From assembly GCF_002890895.1 (NCBI RefSeq), contig NZ_POUL01000004.1:407291-471290 (forward strand): a stretch of 64,000 bases of DNA, written 5' to 3'. This document shows positions 28,935 through 38,054 of this stretch, piece by piece. Under the pieces are notes generated by a model that ran no database searches, was not told where the DNA came from, and saw only the letters and a program-made list of their open reading frames with translations. Made by a program: the position numbers and the translations under genes. Source of the DNA: Stutzerimonas stutzeri. Lineage in GTDB: Bacteria; Pseudomonadota; Gammaproteobacteria; Pseudomonadales; Pseudomonadaceae. Within the stretch, counting starts at the first letter, position 1; every line of letters starts with the position of its first letter.

Positions 28935-30344
28935 ATGATTCTTCGTAGAAACTTCCTGGCTGCCGTGGCCGGCGTAGCGCTGTTTGGACAGACGCTCATG
29001 GCCCACGCTGACCTGCCGGACTTCACGCCTCTGGTGGAGGATGCTTCGCCCGCGGTGGTGAACATCAGCACCAAGCAGAAACAACCGATGCGCGGCAACG
29101 CGCAGGCACAGATGCCTGATCTTGAGGGCATCCCGCCTATGTTCCGCGAGTTTTTCGAACGTGGAATGCCTCAGCAACCCGAGCGTCGCCGTGAAGCTCA
29201 GTCGCTGGGTTCGGGCTTCATCATTTCCGAAGACGGCTATGTTCTGACCAACAACCACGTTGTCGCCGACGCGGACGAGATCATGGTGCGCCTGCCGGAT
29301 CGCAGCGAGATGCAAGCCAAGCTGGTGGGTGCTGACCCGCGCAGCGACGTGGCCTTGCTGAAAATCGAAGGTGACGGCCTGCCGACCGTCAAGATTGGCA
29401 GCTCCGAAGAGTTGAAAGCAGGGGAGTGGGTGGTCGCGATTGGCTCGCCCTTCGGTTTCGACCATACGGTGACTGCAGGCGTGGTCAGCGCCAAAGGTCG
29501 CAGCCTGCCGAACGAGAGCTACGTGCCTTTCATCCAGACCGACGTGGCAATCAACCCGGGTAACTCCGGCGGCCCGCTGTTCAACCTTGAAGGCGAAGTC
29601 GTAGGCATCAACTCGCAGATCTTCACCCGCTCCGGTGGTTTCATGGGGCTGTCGTTTGCCATCCCGATTGACGTTGCCATGGACGTGGCCAACCAGCTGC
29701 GTGAAGACGGCAAGGTCAGCCGCGGTTGGCTTGGCGTAGTCATCCAGGAAGTGAACAAGGACCTGGCCGAATCGTTCGGGCTTGATCGTCCCGCTGGTGC
29801 GTTGGTGGCCCAGGTGATGGATGGCGGTCCGGCAGCCAAGGGTGGTCTGAAAGTTGGCGACGTGATTCTTAGCGTCAATGGCAACTCGATCGACATGTCT
29901 GGCGATCTGCCACATTTGGTTGGCGCAATGAAGCCGGGTAGCAAGGCCAAGCTCGAAGTGGTGCGTGATGGCAAGCGTCAGACGCTGAACATCGAAATTG
30001 GCGCGCTGCCGGAAGACGGTGACGTCGTCGCTTCGGCCGATGGCTCGGGCGCCAACACGCAGAGCGCCAATCGCCTCGGCGTTTCGGTAGCCGAACTGAC
30101 CGATGCGCAGCGTCAGGCGCTGGAGATCTCCGGAGGCGTGGTGATTCGCGACATCAGCCAGGGCCCGGCAGCGATGATCGGCCTGCGCCCGGGTGACGTC
30201 ATCACTCACCTGAACAACGAAGCGATCGATTCGGTCAAGCAGTTCACCAAGGTGGTCAAGGATCTGCCGAAGAACCGCTCTGTTTCGATGCGGGTACTGC
30301 GTGAAGGTCGCGCCAGTTTCATTACCTTCAAGCTGCCCAAGTAA
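28935..30344 (+). CDS. mucD: DegP/MucD-type periplasmic serine protease
   Basis: Do-family protease/chaperone, 469 residues. Signal peptide MILRRNFLAAVAGVALFGQ...AHA then DLPDF. Catalytic triad segments: LTNNHVVADADE (His), DPRSDVALLKI (Asp), NPGNSGGPLFN (Ser). Two PDZ domains follow (about 280-365 and 380-465). Two PDZ domains and no N-terminal anchor fit MucD/DegP, not AlgW. It stands alone, away from any algU-mucAB cluster in this window, with its own terminator. Confidence 0.93.
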   Translation: MILRRNFLAAVAGVALFGQTLMAHADLPDFTPLVEDASPAVVNISTKQKQPMRGNAQAQMPDLEGIPPMFREFFERGMPQQPERRREAQSLGSGFIISEDGYVLTNNHVVADADEIMVRLPDRSEMQAKLVGADPRSDVALLKIEGDGLPTVKIGSSEELKAGEWVVAIGSPFGFDHTVTAGVVSAKGRSLPNESYVPFIQTDVAINPGNSGGPLFNLEGEVVGINSQIFTRSGGFMGLSFAIPIDVAMDVANQLREDGKVSRGWLGVVIQEVNKDLAESFGLDRPAGALVAQVMDGGPAAKGGLKVGDVILSVNGNSIDMSGDLPHLVGAMKPGSKAKLEVVRDGKRQTLNIEIGALPEDGDVVASADGSGANTQSANRLGVSVAELTDAQRQALEISGGVVIRDISQGPAAMIGLRPGDVITHLNNEAIDSVKQFTKVVKDLPKNRSVSMRVLREGRASFITFKLPK

Positions 30345-30363
30345 GCGGTCATCAAGCAAGACC

Positions 30364-30396
30364 AGAAGGCCCGCCATGTGCGGGCCTTCTTGCGTT
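30364..30396 (+). terminator. Terminator after mucD
   Basis: 11-bp stem AGAAGGCCCGC / GCGGGCCTTCT (30364-30374 / 30380-30390), loop CATGT, followed by TGCGTT. Confidence 0.85.
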
Positions 30397-30502
30397 AAAG
30401 AGGGATATCAGGGAGTGCAAGGCCAGGCTTCGCGGCGTTGGTCGCGAACTCCCCGGCCCGGTAGTGGCTCCATATGGTTTGAACCACGCTCTGGAGGTTT
30501 CC

Positions 30503-30853
30503 ATGAATCCGTCGCTGACGCTGGGATTACTGCTAGTACCTGCGGTGGCCATGGCCGAGCCGCTGCATCTTGAACGTGAGCTGAATGACTTGCGTGTCGA
30601 TGTCGAGGTCAGTGAGCTGGAGACAGATCCCGGCCCCGGAATCGAGTCCGGACTAGTTCAGGTTCTGATCACCAATCACGAGCGCTTCAAAGTAGCGTGC
30701 CAGCTCCATCCCGGAGAAACCGAAGCCTCGCCTGGCCTGGATAGCACGCCCATCACCATCATCGCGCCGGAAGGGCGCCGAGCGCTCACGATGAGCGGCG
30801 AATACGGTGACTCAACCCTTAATGCGCTGCTGACCTGCATACGGGACGAATGA
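30503..30853 (+). CDS. Small periplasmic protein (often mislabelled 3-phosphoglycerate kinase in Pseudomonas)
   Basis: 116 residues with a signal peptide (MNPSLTLGLLLVPAVAMA, then EPLHLEREL). The mature part has two Cys (VACQLHPGE and LLTCIRDE) and the pattern LERELNDLRVDVEV...VQVLITN...C....GPE-like stretch...C seen in a Pseudomonas-specific family of ~100 residues. No link to glycolysis. ATG follows GGAGGTTTCC. Confidence 0.72.
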   Translation: MNPSLTLGLLLVPAVAMAEPLHLERELNDLRVDVEVSELETDPGPGIESGLVQVLITNHERFKVACQLHPGETEASPGLDSTPITIIAPEGRRALTMSGEYGDSTLNALLTCIRDE

Positions 30854-30936
30854 CACCGAGTCGATCCGGTAATAACGTGAAATCAAACGACTGTTTCGGC
30901 TGGTTCTGAACAGCGCGCGGTTCTCAACCTGCCGGA

Positions 30937-31176
30937 TCAGGGATAGCCGTCCGGCTTGTACACGCGGTGAGACGAGGGCGAGTTGTTAGCGAGTTTGCCG
31001 ACTGGGCGGCGCGGCCTGGCAACCAGTTCGCCGCCGCAATTGGGGCAGATGAAGTCCAGTTTCGAAGCGGCACAGCTGAGGCAAAAGGTGCACTCGAACG
31101 AGCAAATCAGCGCCTGCTCCGAGCCGGGCGGTAGATCGACATTGCAACACTCACAGCTTGGGCGAAGGGCAAGCAT
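30937..31176 (-). CDS. DUF1272 zinc-ribbon-like protein
   Basis: 79 residues from ATG 31176 (MLALRPSCECCNVDLPPGS). Cys pairs CECC, CSFECTFCLSC and CPNCGGEL suggest two zinc sites, the DUF1272 pattern. A basic tail (VARPRRPVGK) follows. ATG preceded by AGGAAGG. Function unknown. The frame to 31395 is rejected. Confidence 0.88.
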   Translation of the reverse strand: MLALRPSCECCNVDLPPGSEQALICSFECTFCLSCAASKLDFICPNCGGELVARPRRPVGKLANNSPSSHRVYKPDGYP

Positions 31177-31398
31177 GGGTCTGAATCCTTCCTGATGTGG
31201 ATGATTTCGCATCATTGCTCGGGCATCGGATGGCGTCACCCAAGGGCAAATGGAACATGTTCGGCTCACGGTTTTCCAAGTGCCAATGCGAACCATCAAC
31301 CGATCGCTTAAGCTAGCGCGCTGCGCACAGAGCTGTACTCGTTTCGGCAGAAATATTTCGCAGTTCCGAACCGTCCGGGCGTCAAAGGAAACCAAATC

Positions 31399-34300
31399 TT
31401 GAATTACGCGTGGGGAGCCAAACCGGGACGGTCGGTACCGTTGCGCAGCCGTCTGTTGACCATCGCATTGGCTGGGATTTTGCCGCTGGCCCTGGTCGCA
31501 GGGCTGGGACTGCTCTCGATCGTCTCCGAACAGACAGAGCTGGCCAAGCAGCGCAGTCTTGAAGCGACGCGCCTAGCCGCGACCGCCGTGGAGGTCGAGT
31601 TGAGCAGGTCGCTCAACGTGCTCCAGGCATTGTCGCAGTCGCCCCTTCTGGATAGCGGCGATATCGATGGGTTTGCCGATATGGTTCGCCGCGTGTTGCC
31701 CTCGGTCCCTAGCTGGTATGCGTTGCTGATCCTGAGTCCGGAAGGCGAGGTGTTAAGGCGGGTGTCGCTGAACAATCCTCCAGCTTCCAGAACCATGGCC
31801 GAGCCGCGCAGCTTTGCCGAGCTGATTCGAACGGGCAAGCCGCAGGTCGGGAGCATGAGCCAGGGACCCGGCGGTGTCTGGGGTGTCCCGCTGCGTGTGC
31901 CGGTCCAGCAAGGCGATATGATTCAATACGTATTGACCGCAGTGCTCAGGCCGCAAGCGGTCGCTGATGTGATTGCCAATCGGAGGCTGCCGACCGGTTG
32001 GGTCAACACCGTGCTGGATTCCAACGGAACGCGAATCGCGCGCTCGCTGCACCACGAAGAGACGCTCGGGTTGCCAGCTTCACCCACACTGGCGGCCATC
32101 TTGCAGGAGAACGCCGGCGAAGAAGGGATCGGCCTTTCCAGAACCATGGAAGGCAATTCGGTCTACACCTCCTTTGTACGATTGCAGCCGTCTGGGTGGA
32201 TAGTGGCAACCGGCGTACCCACCGAGATTGTCGAAGCCGGCGCGGCGCGTGCCTATACGGTCTATGGCGGCGGGTTGCTGCTGTCACTGGTGTTCGCGGT
32301 CACAGCTGCACTCGTCGCAACACGCCGGATCAACGTCCCGATGAGGCATTTGCGGCGAGCGGCTCAGGCTATCGGCCAGGGCCAGGCCTTTCAGGGGCCC
32401 AATAGCGAGATCGAAGAGATCCGTGAAGTCGGGCGAGCACTGGAAAGCGCCGCGCAGGCGCGTCTGTCGAGTGAGGCCGAGCGTGACAGCATGCTGTCGC
32501 GGCTGGAGCTGGCGCAGCAGGATCTGACCCAGCAGGTCCGCGACCTGGAGTCGGTCCAGGATTTGAGCAGTCGGCTGCTGGAAATGCCGTCTCTGAACGA
32601 CCAGCTACAAGCGATCATCGATGCCTTGTGCAAGCTGCACGGCGCCGCGCATGGCCTGCTGGCGCTCAGCGACGGCGCGTCGCCCTTGCGCATTCACGCC
32701 TCGAGGGGCTTCTCGGTGGCTTCGTTGGCGCTCATGGATGATGTGCAGCCTGGCTTGGGTGCCTGTGGCACAGCGGTGCAACAAGGGGCGCGGGTGGTGG
32801 TGTCCGATACCGAGACCGATCCCCGCTTCAGTGAATTTGTCTCCGTCTCCCGCAGCGAAGGATTTCGCTCGGTTCACAGCACACCGATTCGGCACAGTGA
32901 CAACAGCGTTTTGGGCACGCTTACGGTGCAGCTCAAAGAGGCGCGATCGCCGACGGAACGGGAGATTCGACTCGCCGATGTGTTAGCGGGCATGGCCGCG
33001 GTGTTCATCGACCGGGCGCGGGCGCAGACCAAGGCGGGCATGTTCGAGCAACGCCTTCAGGTAGCGCTGAATTCGTCCACAGTGCCCTTTGCAGTCCTTT
33101 CTCCCCATCGGAACGCGGCGGGTGAGTTGGACGACTTCTGTTTCGATTTCATCAACCCTACCGGTGCGTCCAGCCTGCGCGGAACGGTCGCCGACCTGAC
33201 CGGGCGGCGCCTTCGTGAGGTGCTTGGCGACGCCGCCAATCCGCAAACATTGCAGACTTTGCTGGAAGTAGCCAGGTTTCAGCAACCGTGTGATCTGGAA
33301 TTGCGTAGCACTGCGTTCGACAGCGATCGCTGGCTACGGGTGATCGCAACGCCGTTCGATCAGCGCCTGGCCGTCTGGTTCGCTGACGTATCCCAGGCCA
33401 AGCAGCATGAGCAGGAGATCCGCGAATCCGCACGGCGCAAGGATGAATTCCTGGCGACCCTTGCTCATGAGCTGCGCAACCCGCTGGCGCCGATTCGCCT
33501 GGCTGCCGGGATTTTCGGTTCAACAGCGGCAAGCGATGCGCAAAAGATCCGCAGCCAGCAAATCATCGAACGCCAGGTACGGCACATGGCGCTGTTGCTC
33601 GACGATCTGTTCGACATTTCCCGTATCACGCTTGGCAAGCTGGCCCTGCGAAAGGAGCAACTGGATCTGCGGAACGTCATCGAGGCGGCTGTCGAGACTG
33701 CCCGAGAGAAGATTGAGGCGAAGCAACATGAGCTGGTAGTGACGCTGCCGGCCATGCCCATCCTGCTGGACGCCGATCCGCTTCGTCTCGAGCAGATCCT
33801 GACCAACCTGCTTAACAACGCAGCGAAATTCACGCCCAATGGCGGTTGCATTCGCATCAACGCGGTTCGGAACGGCGAAACCGTCAAGGTCTCGGTCATT
33901 GATAACGGTGTGGGTATCGCGCGGGAAAATCTCAGGCTGATATTCGAACGGTTCGCTCAGGTGCCGGTCGCCGGCTCGCACATCAACTCCGGCCTCGGCA
34001 TCGGCCTGGCATTGGCCAAAGGGCTGGCGAAGCTGCACGGAGCAGACCTTCGGGTGCGCAGCGAAGGGCTGGGTCACGGCTCGGAGTTCATCCTGACCCT
34101 GCCGGTGCTGCCTGCCAGTAGCATAGGCACGGACGATGACGTCAGCGAAAGCATCACCCTGAACAAAAGGCTCGTTCTTGTCGCGGACGACAACCGGGAC
34201 ATTGCCGAGACCATGGCCGAGATCTTGCGGCTGGAAGGGCACGAGGTGCACCTTGCGTTTGATGGCATCGAAGCCTTCGAGCGTTACCTGCAGCTCAAAC

Positions 34301-34518
34301 CGGAGGTGGTTGTGCTGGACATTGGCATGCCCGGCCAGCGGGGTGACGAAGTGGCACGGGCGATCCGTGCTCATCCAAACGGCGCAAGTGTGCGATTGAT
34401 CGCCATCACCGGGTGGGGCCAGCCGAGCGATCGTGAGCAGGCTCTAGCCGCAGGCTTCGATATTCATATGACCAAGCCAGTCGACCTGCGTCGGTTGATC
34501 GCCGTAGTCGGCGGTTGA
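31399..34518 (+). CDS. Hybrid sensor histidine kinase/response regulator
   Basis: 1039 residues from TTG 31399. Order: TM1 (LLTIALAGILPLALVAGLGLL), periplasmic dCache-like sensor (~45-290), TM2 (GGGLLLSLVFAVTAALVATRR), HAMP, GAF (~395-550, GLGACGTAV, RSVHSTPIRH), PAS-like (~555-670), HisKA with phospho-acceptor His690 in LAHELRNPLAP, HATPase (NLLNNAAKFT, DNGVGIA, GLGIGLALAK) and receiver with Asp974 in VVVLDIGMPG. No partner regulator is adjacent, so the phosphorelay target is unknown. Confidence 0.93.
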   Translation: MNYAWGAKPGRSVPLRSRLLTIALAGILPLALVAGLGLLSIVSEQTELAKQRSLEATRLAATAVEVELSRSLNVLQALSQSPLLDSGDIDGFADMVRRVLPSVPSWYALLILSPEGEVLRRVSLNNPPASRTMAEPRSFAELIRTGKPQVGSMSQGPGGVWGVPLRVPVQQGDMIQYVLTAVLRPQAVADVIANRRLPTGWVNTVLDSNGTRIARSLHHEETLGLPASPTLAAILQENAGEEGIGLSRTMEGNSVYTSFVRLQPSGWIVATGVPTEIVEAGAARAYTVYGGGLLLSLVFAVTAALVATRRINVPMRHLRRAAQAIGQGQAFQGPNSEIEEIREVGRALESAAQARLSSEAERDSMLSRLELAQQDLTQQVRDLESVQDLSSRLLEMPSLNDQLQAIIDALCKLHGAAHGLLALSDGASPLRIHASRGFSVASLALMDDVQPGLGACGTAVQQGARVVVSDTETDPRFSEFVSVSRSEGFRSVHSTPIRHSDNSVLGTLTVQLKEARSPTEREIRLADVLAGMAAVFIDRARAQTKAGMFEQRLQVALNSSTVPFAVLSPHRNAAGELDDFCFDFINPTGASSLRGTVADLTGRRLREVLGDAANPQTLQTLLEVARFQQPCDLELRSTAFDSDRWLRVIATPFDQRLAVWFADVSQAKQHEQEIRESARRKDEFLATLAHELRNPLAPIRLAAGIFGSTAASDAQKIRSQQIIERQVRHMALLLDDLFDISRITLGKLALRKEQLDLRNVIEAAVETAREKIEAKQHELVVTLPAMPILLDADPLRLEQILTNLLNNAAKFTPNGGCIRINAVRNGETVKVSVIDNGVGIARENLRLIFERFAQVPVAGSHINSGLGIGLALAKGLAKLHGADLRVRSEGLGHGSEFILTLPVLPASSIGTDDDVSESITLNKRLVLVADDNRDIAETMAEILRLEGHEVHLAFDGIEAFERYLQLKPEVVVLDIGMPGQRGDEVARAIRAHPNGASVRLIAITGWGQPSDREQALAAGFDIHMTKPVDLRRLIAVVGG

Positions 34519-34730
34519 GTTTAGGCAATGTTGGGGCAGGGCTAGCTTCTGTCTCGCTACTGCGCTAGAAAAGAGCATCCGCTTGCGACTCGCATGGACA
34601 TTGAGCTGTGGCGGTGCAGTATCAGGGCCTTGCAAAGGGCTGAATGCAGCCGAGGCGTGCGAGTGCTGAGTGGCGCGCATTGTGCTTGTGACAAGACTGC
34701 CGTGAGCAAGTGTTCATGGCTTTGAAGTGA

Positions 34731-34915
34731 TATCGGGAGAGACTGCAACGGTTTGGCCGTGTGCAGCGCCGAAGGAGCAACCGCCCCGGAAACTCTCAGG
34801 CAAAAGGACCGTTATCACGGGTGAACTCTGAAGAGCCGTCGGGCCATCGTCGCCCGTCGCACCGAAGGAGCAAGCGAGCGGTGCTCGTGAAACTCTCAGG
34901 TCCAGAACAGAGGGG
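34731..34915 (+). promoter_or_regulatory. Tandem glycine riboswitch
   Basis: Two consecutive gcvT-type aptamers. Each has the conserved core GAAGGAGCAA (34771-34780 and 34864-34873) and the signature AACTCTCAGG (34791-34800 and 34891-34900), joined by GTGAACTCTGAAGAG, the usual linker/P1 of the second aptamer. 60 bp separate it from the DadA-like start. No clear terminator follows, so translational control or a weak expression platform is possible. Confidence 0.93.
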
Positions 34916-34974
34916 GCGCCTGATCCGCATAGTGTGGACGGGCTCTGACCCCTTGACGTTCTGGAGCTGTAAGC

Positions 34975-36240
34975 ATGAAAACGATCGCTGTCATTGGTGG
35001 CGGTATCACCGGCATCACTACGGCCTACGCGCTGGCCAAGCGCGGTTTCGCCGTCACGCTGTTGGAAAAGCATCGCTACGCGGCGATGGAAACCTCGTTC
35101 GCCAACGGCGGCCAATTGTCCGCCTCCAACGCCGAGGTCTGGAATCACTGGTCAACCATCCTCAAGGGCATCAAGTGGATGCTCAAGAGCGACGCGCCTC
35201 TGCTGGTCAACCCCAAACCGAGCTGGCACAAGCTGTCCTGGTTCGCCGAGTTCATCGGCTCTATTCCGCAATACCGCCAGAACACCATCGAAACGGCTCG
35301 CATGGCTATTGCCGCTCGCGAGCACCTGTTCGCCTGGGCCGAGGAAGAGGGCATCGATTTCGACCTGAAAAATGCCGGCATTCTGCACATCTACCGTGAC
35401 AAGGCCGGCTACGACCATGCCGGCCAGGTATCCAGCTTATTGGCGCAAGGCGGGCTACCGCGGCGTAGCGTGACACCTGACGAGATGCGGGCTATCGAGC
35501 CAACGCTGGCAGGGAAATACTACGGTGGCTATTACACCGAGTGCGATTCCACTGGCGACATTCACATGTTCACCAACGGCCTCGCGGCGGCGGCCATACG
35601 CTTGGGTGTCGAATGCCGTTACGGTCAGGAAGTGAAAGGCGTGTCGACTAACGGCAGCCAAGCAAGGGTGACGCTCGCTACGCCGGGTGGAGACGAAACC
35701 GAAATCTTCGATGGCGTGGTGGTATGCGCCGGAACCGCTAGCCGCGCGCTGGCTGCGCAACTCGGCGATCGGGTGAACATTTACCCAGTCAAGGGCTATT
35801 CGATCACGGTGAACCTCAACGACGAGACCAGCCGCGCCTCGGCGCCTACCGTTAGCTTGCTGGACGACGAAACCAAGCTGGTCACCAGTCGCCTGGGCGA
35901 CAGCCGCCTGCGAGTAGCAGGCACCGCCGAGTTCAATGGCTATAACCGTGACATTCGCGCGGATCGGATCCGTCCGCTGGTGGAGTGGGTAGCCGAGTGC
36001 TTCCCAGGGGTCAGTACCCAGAGCGTGGTCCCCTGGGCCGGCCTTCGACCGATGATGCCGAACATGATGCCCAAGGTCGGCCGCGGCAGTTCACCCTGTG
36101 TGTTCTACAACACCGGTCATGGCCACCTGGGCTGGACGCTCTGCGCCATTACCGCCGACATGCTGGGTGACGTGGTGAGCGATTCGATGGGCAGCTCCTC
36201 ATCGACGACCGCGGCTAGCCGCCAGCCCGCCCACGCCTGA
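34975..36240 (+). CDS. FAD-dependent D-amino-acid dehydrogenase (DadA-like), riboswitch controlled
   Basis: 421 residues. N-terminal FAD-binding VIGGGITGITTAYALAKRGFAVTLLEK, then SFANGGQLSASNAEVWN, the DadA signature. C-terminal WAGLRPMMPNMMPKVGR and FYNTGHGHLGWTLC close the FAD site. Oxidative deamination of a small amino acid feeding electrons to quinone is expected; the glycine riboswitch upstream suggests glycine or a D-amino acid such as D-alanine as substrate (inference). Ser-rich tail after ~405 is non-conserved. Confidence 0.9.
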   Translation: MKTIAVIGGGITGITTAYALAKRGFAVTLLEKHRYAAMETSFANGGQLSASNAEVWNHWSTILKGIKWMLKSDAPLLVNPKPSWHKLSWFAEFIGSIPQYRQNTIETARMAIAAREHLFAWAEEEGIDFDLKNAGILHIYRDKAGYDHAGQVSSLLAQGGLPRRSVTPDEMRAIEPTLAGKYYGGYYTECDSTGDIHMFTNGLAAAAIRLGVECRYGQEVKGVSTNGSQARVTLATPGGDETEIFDGVVVCAGTASRALAAQLGDRVNIYPVKGYSITVNLNDETSRASAPTVSLLDDETKLVTSRLGDSRLRVAGTAEFNGYNRDIRADRIRPLVEWVAECFPGVSTQSVVPWAGLRPMMPNMMPKVGRGSSPCVFYNTGHGHLGWTLCAITADMLGDVVSDSMGSSSSTTAASRQPAHA

Positions 36241-36380
36241 AGCGTATGACGGCTGTTGCGCTGGCTGCAGCCGTCATCGGTGCGAGTAGCGTCTGCTTGT
36301 GGAGCGGCTGCGGAACAGGCTGCTCTCTATTCAACCCTGCAGTGGGCGGCTGTCGGGTTGGTATTTATTACCCACGGTGC

Positions 36381-36722
36381 TCAGTCGTCACGGGTCAGCA
36401 CTTCCAACAGCTCGATCTCGAACAGCAGGTTCGAGTTCGGCGCGATGTGTTCACCTACCTGCCGTTCGCCATAGGCGAGGTGGGCGGGGACGAAAAGCCG
36501 GCGTTTGCCGCCGACTTTCATGCCCATCAACCCCTGGTCCCAACCCTTGATCACCCGGCCGGTGCCGATCACGCACTGGAACGGCTTGCCGCGATCATAG
36601 GACGAGTCGAAGACTCGGCCGTCTTCGAGTTGGCCGTGGTACTGCGTGGTGATCAGGGCGCCTTTGACCACGGCCTTGCCGTCGCCAAGCTGGATGTCTT
36701 CGATCCGAAGTTCGTTGCTCAT
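36381..36722 (-). CDS. FKBP-type peptidyl-prolyl isomerase
   Basis: 113-residue single FKBP domain with no signal peptide: TTQYHGQLEDGRVFDSSYDRGKPF, VIKGWDQGLMGMKVGGKR, LAYGER and NLLFEIELLEV are the canonical motifs. Short cytosolic PPIase. Confidence 0.93.
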   Translation of the reverse strand: MSNELRIEDIQLGDGKAVVKGALITTQYHGQLEDGRVFDSSYDRGKPFQCVIGTGRVIKGWDQGLMGMKVGGKRRLFVPAHLAYGERQVGEHIAPNSNLLFEIELLEVLTRDD

Positions 36723-36755
36723 CGTGTCTCTCGTGATGTCTTGTTGTGTGCGTTG

Positions 36756-37118
36756 CTAGACCAGCACTTGGCGTGTGCTGGCAATAAGTTGATGCACCTG
36801 CTTTTCCACGTCTGGCGCGGTGGGCGTTTCCGGGCCGCGGCCGCGCGGGCAGGGCAGGCTGGCGGTGGTGCCGAACAGTCGACAGATCAGCGGTCGCTGC
36901 GCATAGGCCTCGCAGCCGTTCGGCCCCAGGTGCACGCAATTCCAGTGGGCGAGGGCGGCGTCATGCTCAGCAACGCTCTTGTGCGGCAAGCGGGCCATTT
37001 CTTCCGAAGAAGCGGTGACCGGGCCACAACAATCGTGACAGCCGGGTTCGCAGGCGAAACCCGGAATCTGGCGGCGCAGGTGATCGATTTTGCGGTTGGT
37101 ACAGGTCATGCGCGGCAT
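36756..37118 (-). CDS. YkgJ family cysteine-cluster protein
   Basis: 120 residues with the CxxxCxxCC cluster (CEPGCHDCCGPVT), then C (NCVHL), C (GCEAYAQRPLICRLFG), the UPF0153/YkgJ pattern likely to bind Zn2+ or an Fe-S cluster. Divergent orientation to none; 33 bp upstream of the FKBP gene, same strand. Function unknown. Confidence 0.88.
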   Translation of the reverse strand: MPRMTCTNRKIDHLRRQIPGFACEPGCHDCCGPVTASSEEMARLPHKSVAEHDAALAHWNCVHLGPNGCEAYAQRPLICRLFGTTASLPCPRGRGPETPTAPDVEKQVHQLIASTRQVLV

Positions 37119-37181
37119 TTTGATCAGGGGGCCGGCATGGTACTCGCCTGAGCGATAAATGCCTGCCCCCCCGGGGTGCTT

Positions 37182-37475
37182 TTATCGCGCCTCGATGATG
37201 TCGTCCCAGTCGTGATGCTTTTTCACGTACGCCGCAACGAACTCGCACACCGGCACGATGCGCTTGCCACTCTGACGGGTGTCATCAAGGGATTCGCGGA
37301 TCAACTTGCTGCCCATGCCCTGACCCTCCAGGCTTGAGTCGACCTCGGTATGGCTGAATACCCGGCGATCGCCATCGTCTTCATAGCTGGCGACGCCTAG
37401 CGCCTCGCCGTCAACGGCCAGGACATAGCATTGCTGGGACTCATCGTGACGCACGACTGCGTTGTTGTCGTTCAT
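37182..37475 (-). CDS. Small GNAT-type N-acetyltransferase (YidJ/GTLP class)
   Basis: 97 residues: GEALGVASYEDDGDRRVFSHTEVDSSLEGQGMGSKLI carries the acetyl-CoA loop of the short GNAT family (PF14542), with VCEFVAAYVKKH at the end (conserved CPF/CxY-type tail). Substrate unknown. Confidence 0.9.
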   Translation of the reverse strand: MNDNNAVVRHDESQQCYVLAVDGEALGVASYEDDGDRRVFSHTEVDSSLEGQGMGSKLIRESLDDTRQSGKRIVPVCEFVAAYVKKHHDWDDIIEAR

Positions 37476-37537
37476 TGAATTGAATCTCCGGTTGGTCTGG
37501 CCGCGGTCAGGCGGCAGGGCTGTTCAAGTGTTGAGCG

Positions 37538-37849
37538 CTAGAGCTCGTCGACCAGGCGCTTGCCCAGGTCGGTGCCGTGTGCCAAGGCTTCGTCATAGCT
37601 GCTGAAATGCTGTGTCTGGTCGACGCTTACCGGGACGATGATTTCCAGATCTTTCACCACTTCAGCGCCTACGGCCCACAACGTCTCGCCAAAGGTTTCG
37701 TACTCATACCCAGTGAGGTGCACGATTACGTCGTGATCGCGGTAGATCAGCCGATCGCTGTGCGGAATCTGATGGTTGCTGCCGCTGGGTATATGGGCAG
37801 GGGCTTCGAAGTAGGGCTCTTCGGCGTCCGGTTTGACTGCCTTGGTCAT
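37538..37849 (-). CDS. Hypothetical protein
   Basis: 103 residues from ATG 37849 (MTKAVKPDAEEPYFEAPAH), preceded by GGGAGG. Acidic, soluble, with the DRLIYRDHDVIVHLTGYEYETFGETLW central segment. Not recognised. The frame up to 38197 has no good start or composition and is rejected. Confidence 0.7.
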   Translation of the reverse strand: MTKAVKPDAEEPYFEAPAHIPSGSNHQIPHSDRLIYRDHDVIVHLTGYEYETFGETLWAVGAEVVKDLEIIVPVSVDQTQHFSSYDEALAHGTDLGKRLVDEL

Positions 37850-38054
37850 CGCTGGGCCTCCCTTGTGGGTTGTGTAGCTTGGGCCCGCAGTTGGCGGGCA
37901 TCGTTCCGTCACGGTGAGTGCACGCGACGGGCGCGACATCAGCCGCCGAGGGCTGGGTATGCGACTGAAGTAGCGCCGTATCGACCAGCAAGTCGCATGG
38001 CGGTGTGTCGAGTGGGGGATAGCATGGCCGTATAACAATACGACTGGAGCATCC

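Noticed and set aside
28815..30377. 520-codon open frame antisense to mucD
   Set aside because: A codon-bias shadow: His/Arg-rich, no domain, while the + strand encodes a complete Do protease.
37150..37186. Hairpin CGATAAATGC...GCTTTTATCG as a terminator
   Set aside because: Imperfect stem overlapping the end of the GNAT gene; too weak to list as a feature.
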